Origin: Ruminococcaceae bacterium P7
GTDB lineage: Bacteria; Bacillota; Clostridia; Oscillospirales; Acutalibacteraceae
NCBI GenBank assembly: GCA_900100595.1
Contig: FMUA01000008.1
Location: 1-64,000, forward strand
Length of the DNA stretch: 64,000 nucleotides
Direction: 5' to 3'
Every line of letters starts with the position of its first letter. Positions within the stretch are counted from its first letter, which is position 1. Of this stretch, positions 60,354 to 64,000 are shown piece after piece. Below the pieces are notes generated by a model that did not search any database, was not told the DNA's origin, and saw only the letters and a list, made by a program, of their open reading frames with translations. The translations under genes were made by a program, and so were the position numbers.

Positions 60354-61431
60354 AGTAAAGGACTGCGTGCTCGGCAGCGTTCTGAGTGACGCGCGCGAAA
60401 TCGCAGAGGCGGAAATTCCGTGGGAGCGGCTGAATAACAAGAGTGTCCTGATTACGGGAGGCGGCGGTTTTATCGGCGGCTATCTGACGCTCGCGCTGCT
60501 GCTCCGCAATGATCGTTACGGAGACAACATTCATGTTACCGCGCTGGTGCGGAGCCGTGAACGCGCGGAACAGAAATTTGGCAGGCTCCTTGTGCGCGAG
60601 GATTTTTCGCTCTGCGTTCAGGATGTTAATAAGCCGATTCAGACTGATCGTGCGGATTTCGTGATTCACGCCGCGAGTCAGGCGAGCAATATTCAATTTG
60701 AAACCGATCCCGTCGGCACCATCAGCGCGAATCTTGCGGGCACGCAGAACGTGCTGGAATTTGCCAAAAAGAGTGAAGCGGAAGCGACGCTGATCGTGTC
60801 GAGTCTCAAGGTCTACGGCACGCTCTACGGTGAGGAAAACGGCATCACCGAGGACGACTGCGGCTATCTTGATTTCACCTCCTACAAAAATTGCTACGCA
60901 ATGGGCAAGCGAGCCGCCGAGACGCTCGCGGCGTGCTACTGCCGCGAATTCGGCATGAATGTCAAGCTTGCGCGCCCTGCGTATATTTACGGCGCGGCGT
61001 CGCTCGATGACGACAGGGTGTGGGCGCAGTTTATCGCAAATATTGTGAAAAAGCAGGATATCCTGCTCAAGAGCAGCGGCGCCGCAAGGCGGTCGTTCTG
61101 CTATGTGACCGACACCGCAACGGCGCTGCTGACTATTCTTCTCAAGGGCGAAAACGCCGTTCCCTACAATATCGCGTTTGAGCAGTCGGACACCACGATA
61201 CGGGGCTTTGCCAAGACAGCGTGCGAGGCGTTTCCCGAGCGCAATATTTCACTCCGTTTTGCCAATCCCGAGGACGAAAAGGAGCCGGAGGAGCTCGTCA
61301 CACCGCTGCGTCAGGTGCCTGAAATTCTCGACAGCACACGCCTGAAATCACTGGGATGGCAGCCCAAAGTTCCGCTTGCAGAGGGCATCAGACGGGCAGT
61401 TGGTGTACTTGAGGAGCAAACAAAGAATTAA
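60343..61431 (+). CDS. NAD-dependent epimerase/dehydratase
   Basis: A 362-residue extended short-chain dehydrogenase with SVLITGGGGFIGGYLTLALL (NAD loop, about 31-50), DFVIHAASQASNIQFETDP, SSLKVYG, and YKNCYAMGKRAAE carrying the catalytic Tyr/Lys (YxxxK). It resembles NDP-sugar 4-epimerases, reductases or 4,6-dehydratases. Overlap with cytidylyltransferase 1 suggests a nucleotide-linked sugar or polyol substrate for a surface polymer. Confidence 0.82.
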   Translation: MDYKVKDCVLGSVLSDAREIAEAEIPWERLNNKSVLITGGGGFIGGYLTLALLLRNDRYGDNIHVTALVRSRERAEQKFGRLLVREDFSLCVQDVNKPIQTDRADFVIHAASQASNIQFETDPVGTISANLAGTQNVLEFAKKSEAEATLIVSSLKVYGTLYGEENGITEDDCGYLDFTSYKNCYAMGKRAAETLAACYCREFGMNVKLARPAYIYGAASLDDDRVWAQFIANIVKKQDILLKSSGAARRSFCYVTDTATALLTILLKGENAVPYNIAFEQSDTTIRGFAKTACEAFPERNISLRFANPEDEKEPEELVTPLRQVPEILDSTRLKSLGWQPKVPLAEGIRRAVGVLEEQTKN

Positions 61432-61465
61432 TTTCGTCTATTATCTACAATCTATGGGGTTTTTG

Positions 61466-61495
61466 TTGACAACACCGCAAAATGTGTGATATTAT
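61466..61495 (+). promoter_or_regulatory. Internal promoter of the polyol-phosphate locus
   Basis: TTGACA (61466-61471), 18-bp spacer, TATTAT (61490-61495), 56 bp before the second cytidylyltransferase gene, so the last three genes can be transcribed separately. Confidence 0.75.
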
Positions 61496-61551
61496 TAATT
61501 AGTTAGATAACCCAAAATCACGCTTTTTTGAACTCGGAATGGAGGATTCAG

Positions 61552-62247
61552 ATGAACACCGCTATCATTCTCGCGGGCGGCACGGGTACCCGTATGGGTA
61601 TCGACAGACCCAAGCAGTTCCTAATGGTACAGGATAAGCCGATTATTTCCTATTGCTTTGATATCTTTCAGCAGCATGAGGAGATTGACGCGATAGTCGT
61701 AGTCGTCAATGATCTTTGGAAGGATTTTGTCGAAGAGAACGCCGCAAAGTACGGCGTCACCAAAATCAAAGGCTACGCGCCTGCCGGAAAAACCCGTCAG
61801 CATTCGATTTATAACGGTCTCAAGGTGATTGCGCAAAACGTGCCCGACACCGATATCGTCATTGTTCACGATGCGGCGCGTCCTCTTGTTTCCGATGAAA
61901 TCATCTCCGCGTGCATCAAGGGCGCGACCGACTATGACGGCGCGATGCCCGTGATCACCGTCAAGGATACGGTGTATCAGAGCAAGGACGGCGAGAAAAT
62001 CGAGTGCCTGCTCAAGCGCAGCGAGCTGTTTGCGGGACAGGCTCCCGAGAGCTTCAAATTTCAGAGATACTATCAGATTCACAACGAGGTCAGCGACGAG
62101 GAGATCGGCGCGACCGCGGGCAGCAGCGAAATCGCCTACCGCCACGGCATGGAGATCCGCATGGTGAAGGGCAGCGAGCGCAATCTGAAAATTACCACGA
62201 TCGAGGATTTGGAAACCTTTGAAACTATCTTGAAAGGCGGCAATTGA
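61552..62247 (+). CDS. IspD/TarI-type cytidylyltransferase 2
   Basis: A 231-residue paralog of the gene at 59613: IILAGGTGTRMGIDRPKQFLMV (CTP loop), IVIVHDAARPLVSDEI and FAGQAPESFKFQRY; the canonical AQTPQ of IspD is changed to GQAPE. With the dehydrogenase that follows it fits a TarI/TarJ pair (ribulose-5-phosphate to ribitol-5-phosphate to CDP-ribitol). ATG 61552 has GGAGG upstream. Two bases separate it from the dehydrogenase. Confidence 0.82.
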   Translation: MNTAIILAGGTGTRMGIDRPKQFLMVQDKPIISYCFDIFQQHEEIDAIVVVVNDLWKDFVEENAAKYGVTKIKGYAPAGKTRQHSIYNGLKVIAQNVPDTDIVIVHDAARPLVSDEIISACIKGATDYDGAMPVITVKDTVYQSKDGEKIECLLKRSELFAGQAPESFKFQRYYQIHNEVSDEEIGATAGSSEIAYRHGMEIRMVKGSERNLKITTIEDLETFETILKGGN

Positions 62248-62248
62248 T

Positions 62249-63298
62249 ATGGATACAATGAAGGCGCGCGTACTGAAGGCTGTCGGCAATCTGGAATACT
62301 GCGACTGGCCCATGCCCGAAATCAAGCCCGACGAGGTGCTGTTCCGCGTGAAGGCGTGCGGCATCTGCGGCTCGGATATCCCGAGAATCTTTGTCAACGG
62401 AACCTACCATTTCCCGACGATTCCCGGTCACGAGTTCTCAGGAGAGGTCGCGGGCGTCGGCGATGAAAAATATAAGAATTTAATCGGCATGAGAGCTACG
62501 GTGTTTCCGCTCATTCCGTGCAAGACCTGTGAAAACTGTAATAACGGCGATTACGAGATGTGCAAGAGCTACGACTATCTCGGATCGCGTTCCGACGGCG
62601 CTTATGCCGAATATGTGAGAGTTCCCGTCTGGAACCTCGTTCCCATTCCCGACTCGCTTTCTTTTGAGGAAGCCGCAATGACCGAGCCCTGCGCGGTAGC
62701 GCTCCACGCGCTCAGACGCGCGCAGATCGAGGTCGGCGACAACGTCGTCATCTTCGGACCCGGCACCATCGGTATGCTGATCGCGCAGTGGGCGAGAGCA
62801 TGGGGTGCGAGAGTCCTGCTCGTCGGCACCGACGTCAACAACTGGGACTTCATCGAGAGCCTCGGCTTCACCGAATACTGCAACTCCTCCAGAGAGGACG
62901 CGATCGCTTGGGTCAAGGAGAAAACCAACGGCGTCGGAGCGGACATCGCGATCGAGGCTGTCGGCATCGCGCTGACCGCTTGCAACTGCCTTGAGGCTGC
63001 CGCATCCGGCGGCAAGGTCATCTTCGTCGGCAATCCCCACGGGGATTTCACCTTCCCTCAGAATACCTATTGGCAGATTCTCAGAAAGCAGCTCTCCATC
63101 TTCGGCACATGGAACTCCGCCTACAGCGACACGCACAAGAGCGACTGGAATCTTGTTGTTGACGCGATGGCGAAGGGCATGATCAACGCCAAGAAGCTGA
63201 TTACACATAAATTTGACCTTGCCACGATGGATAAGGGACTGGATATCATGAAAAACAACACCGAATTTTTCGCAAAGATTATGGTGGTAAACGAGTAA
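62249..63298 (+). CDS. Zinc-dependent polyol-phosphate dehydrogenase
   Basis: A 349-residue medium-chain dehydrogenase: catalytic zinc CGICGSDIPR and GHEFSGEVAG, structural zinc CKTCENCNNGDYEMC, NAD loop FGPGTIGMLIAQ. It is close to galactitol-1-phosphate 5-dehydrogenase (GatD) and TarJ-like enzymes (TWNSAYSDTHKSDW near the C-terminus). In this setting reduction of ribulose-5-phosphate to ribitol-5-phosphate is likely; galactitol use is possible but no phosphotransferase genes are adjacent. Confidence 0.85.
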   Translation: MDTMKARVLKAVGNLEYCDWPMPEIKPDEVLFRVKACGICGSDIPRIFVNGTYHFPTIPGHEFSGEVAGVGDEKYKNLIGMRATVFPLIPCKTCENCNNGDYEMCKSYDYLGSRSDGAYAEYVRVPVWNLVPIPDSLSFEEAAMTEPCAVALHALRRAQIEVGDNVVIFGPGTIGMLIAQWARAWGARVLLVGTDVNNWDFIESLGFTEYCNSSREDAIAWVKEKTNGVGADIAIEAVGIALTACNCLEAAASGGKVIFVGNPHGDFTFPQNTYWQILRKQLSIFGTWNSAYSDTHKSDWNLVVDAMAKGMINAKKLITHKFDLATMDKGLDIMKNNTEFFAKIMVVNE

Positions 63299-63310
63299 GA
63301 GGTATTGACT

Positions 63311-63979
63311 ATGAAAGGTATGCTGTCGCCGTCCCTGATGTGTGCGGATGCGTTGAATTTGCAGTCCGAGCTGGAGATTCTTGACAAGCTCGGCGTGGAG
63401 TACATTCACCTTGATTTCATGGACAACCATTTTGTCCCGAACATCACGCTCGACGCGAACCTGATCAAGGCAGTCAAGAGCGTGCTGGTCAACATGAAGC
63501 GCGATATTCATATCATGGCGTTTGAACCCGCACAGTATTTTGACCGCATGGATATCGGCAAGGGAGATATTGTTTCCGTTCACTACGAAGCCTGCGGTGA
63601 AACGCTGCATGACGTAATTGCGGAAATCCGCGAAAGAGGCGCGTCGCCCTTTGTCGCTATCAGCCCCGACACCAAGCCCGATGTTCTTTCGGACTATCTC
63701 GACGAGATCGACGGCGTGCTGGTGATGACGGTTTATCCCGGCTTTGCGGGCAGACCGATTGTTGAAGGAAGCTTTGAAAAAATCAAAGCCGTGCGCGAAT
63801 TGCTTGACAGCAGGAGAGAGGGCATGCTTCTCGAGGTTGACGGACATGTCAGCTGGGATCTGTGCGAAAAGATGCGCGCTTGCGGCGGCGATATGTTCGT
63901 CGCGGGTTCGTCCTCACTCTACCAGAAGGGCATTGATATCGCCGAGGCGGTTGAAAAAATGTCCAACATGATAGCTTGA
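63311..63979 (+). CDS. Ribulose-phosphate 3-epimerase family protein
   Basis: A 222-residue TIM-barrel of the Rpe family: SPSLMCADALNLQSELEIL, YIHLDFMDNHFVPNITL (metal His/Asp), HIMAFEPAQYFDRM, VLVMTVYPGFAGRPIVEG and LLEVDGHVSW. The usual DVMDGHF is DFMDNHF, and the expected His after DIHLM is HIMAFEP, so it may be a specialised branch acting on a different pentulose- or ketose-phosphate. It could provide ribulose-5-phosphate to the dehydrogenase upstream. ATG 63311 follows AAGAGG. The operon may continue after the window. Confidence 0.82.
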   Translation: MKGMLSPSLMCADALNLQSELEILDKLGVEYIHLDFMDNHFVPNITLDANLIKAVKSVLVNMKRDIHIMAFEPAQYFDRMDIGKGDIVSVHYEACGETLHDVIAEIRERGASPFVAISPDTKPDVLSDYLDEIDGVLVMTVYPGFAGRPIVEGSFEKIKAVRELLDSRREGMLLEVDGHVSWDLCEKMRACGGDMFVAGSSSLYQKGIDIAEAVEKMSNMIA

Positions 63980-64000
63980 TGCTAATTATCTAAAATAGGG

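Noticed and set aside
62480..63847. Minus-strand open frame of 455 codons
   Set aside because: Antisense to the polyol dehydrogenase and Rpe genes, whose motifs are clear; the antisense translation shows no domain.

Overview
The window reads as chromosome of an anaerobic, gut-type Firmicute close to Ruminococcus (Oscillospiraceae); this is inference. Support: moderate GC, Gram-positive promoters (TTGACA, 16-18 bp, TATAAT), strong GGAGG ribosome sites, Gram-positive lipoprotein signals, a T-box leader, a dockerin protein and a secreted protein with two starch-binding-like modules. No rRNA, tRNA, CRISPR array or prophage was seen.

Layout. 1-1.2 kb: 3' remnant of a surface protein and a 37-codon peptide gene. 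1.2-5.2 kb: LtrA-like membrane protein, orphan histidine kinase, lipoprotein. 5.3-6.6 kb: ClC channel. 6.7-14.95 kb (minus strand): an eight-gene run of overlapping or closely spaced genes encoding an extracytoplasmic Cys-motif protein, two BcrC/HgdB-family (double-cubane-like) subunits, their ATP-dependent activator, a membrane polyferredoxin, a UreH/DsbD-like membrane protein and a two-component system. I read it as an uncharacterised ATP-driven low-potential electron-transfer system. 15.15-25.0 kb (plus strand): eight overlapping genes, namely five cobalamin-binding-type radical SAM enzymes, a GH3-type adenylating ligase and two GNAT-like proteins. This looks like an undescribed biosynthetic cluster.

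25-38 kb is a patchwork of secreted and accessory genes: lipoproteins, the CBM21-like protein, a methyltransferase-like protein, a serine hydrolase, an acetyltransferase, a coiled-coil membrane protein, a second ClC protein, an intact ISAs1-type insertion with inverted repeats and a 9-bp target duplication, a stand-alone dockerin, a PqqD-like protein beside an uncharacterised nucleotidyltransferase, and a beta-helix lipoprotein.

38-57 kb holds three classic operons. A tryptophan T-box precedes trpEGDCFBA plus a DAHP synthase. A galactoside operon has a GT-B-like protein, a GPH transporter, a GH36 alpha-galactosidase, galK and galT. A preQ1 operon (queD, queE, folE, queC, queF) follows a structured leader. 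57-59.5 kb: a cysteine-peptidase-like protein, a small membrane protein, tadA and a CPBP protease. 59.6-64 kb: a polyol-phosphate/CDP-polyol locus (two IspD/TarI-type cytidylyltransferases, an NAD-dependent epimerase, a TarJ/GatD-like dehydrogenase, a ribulose-phosphate 3-epimerase) that probably feeds a surface polymer and may continue past the window.
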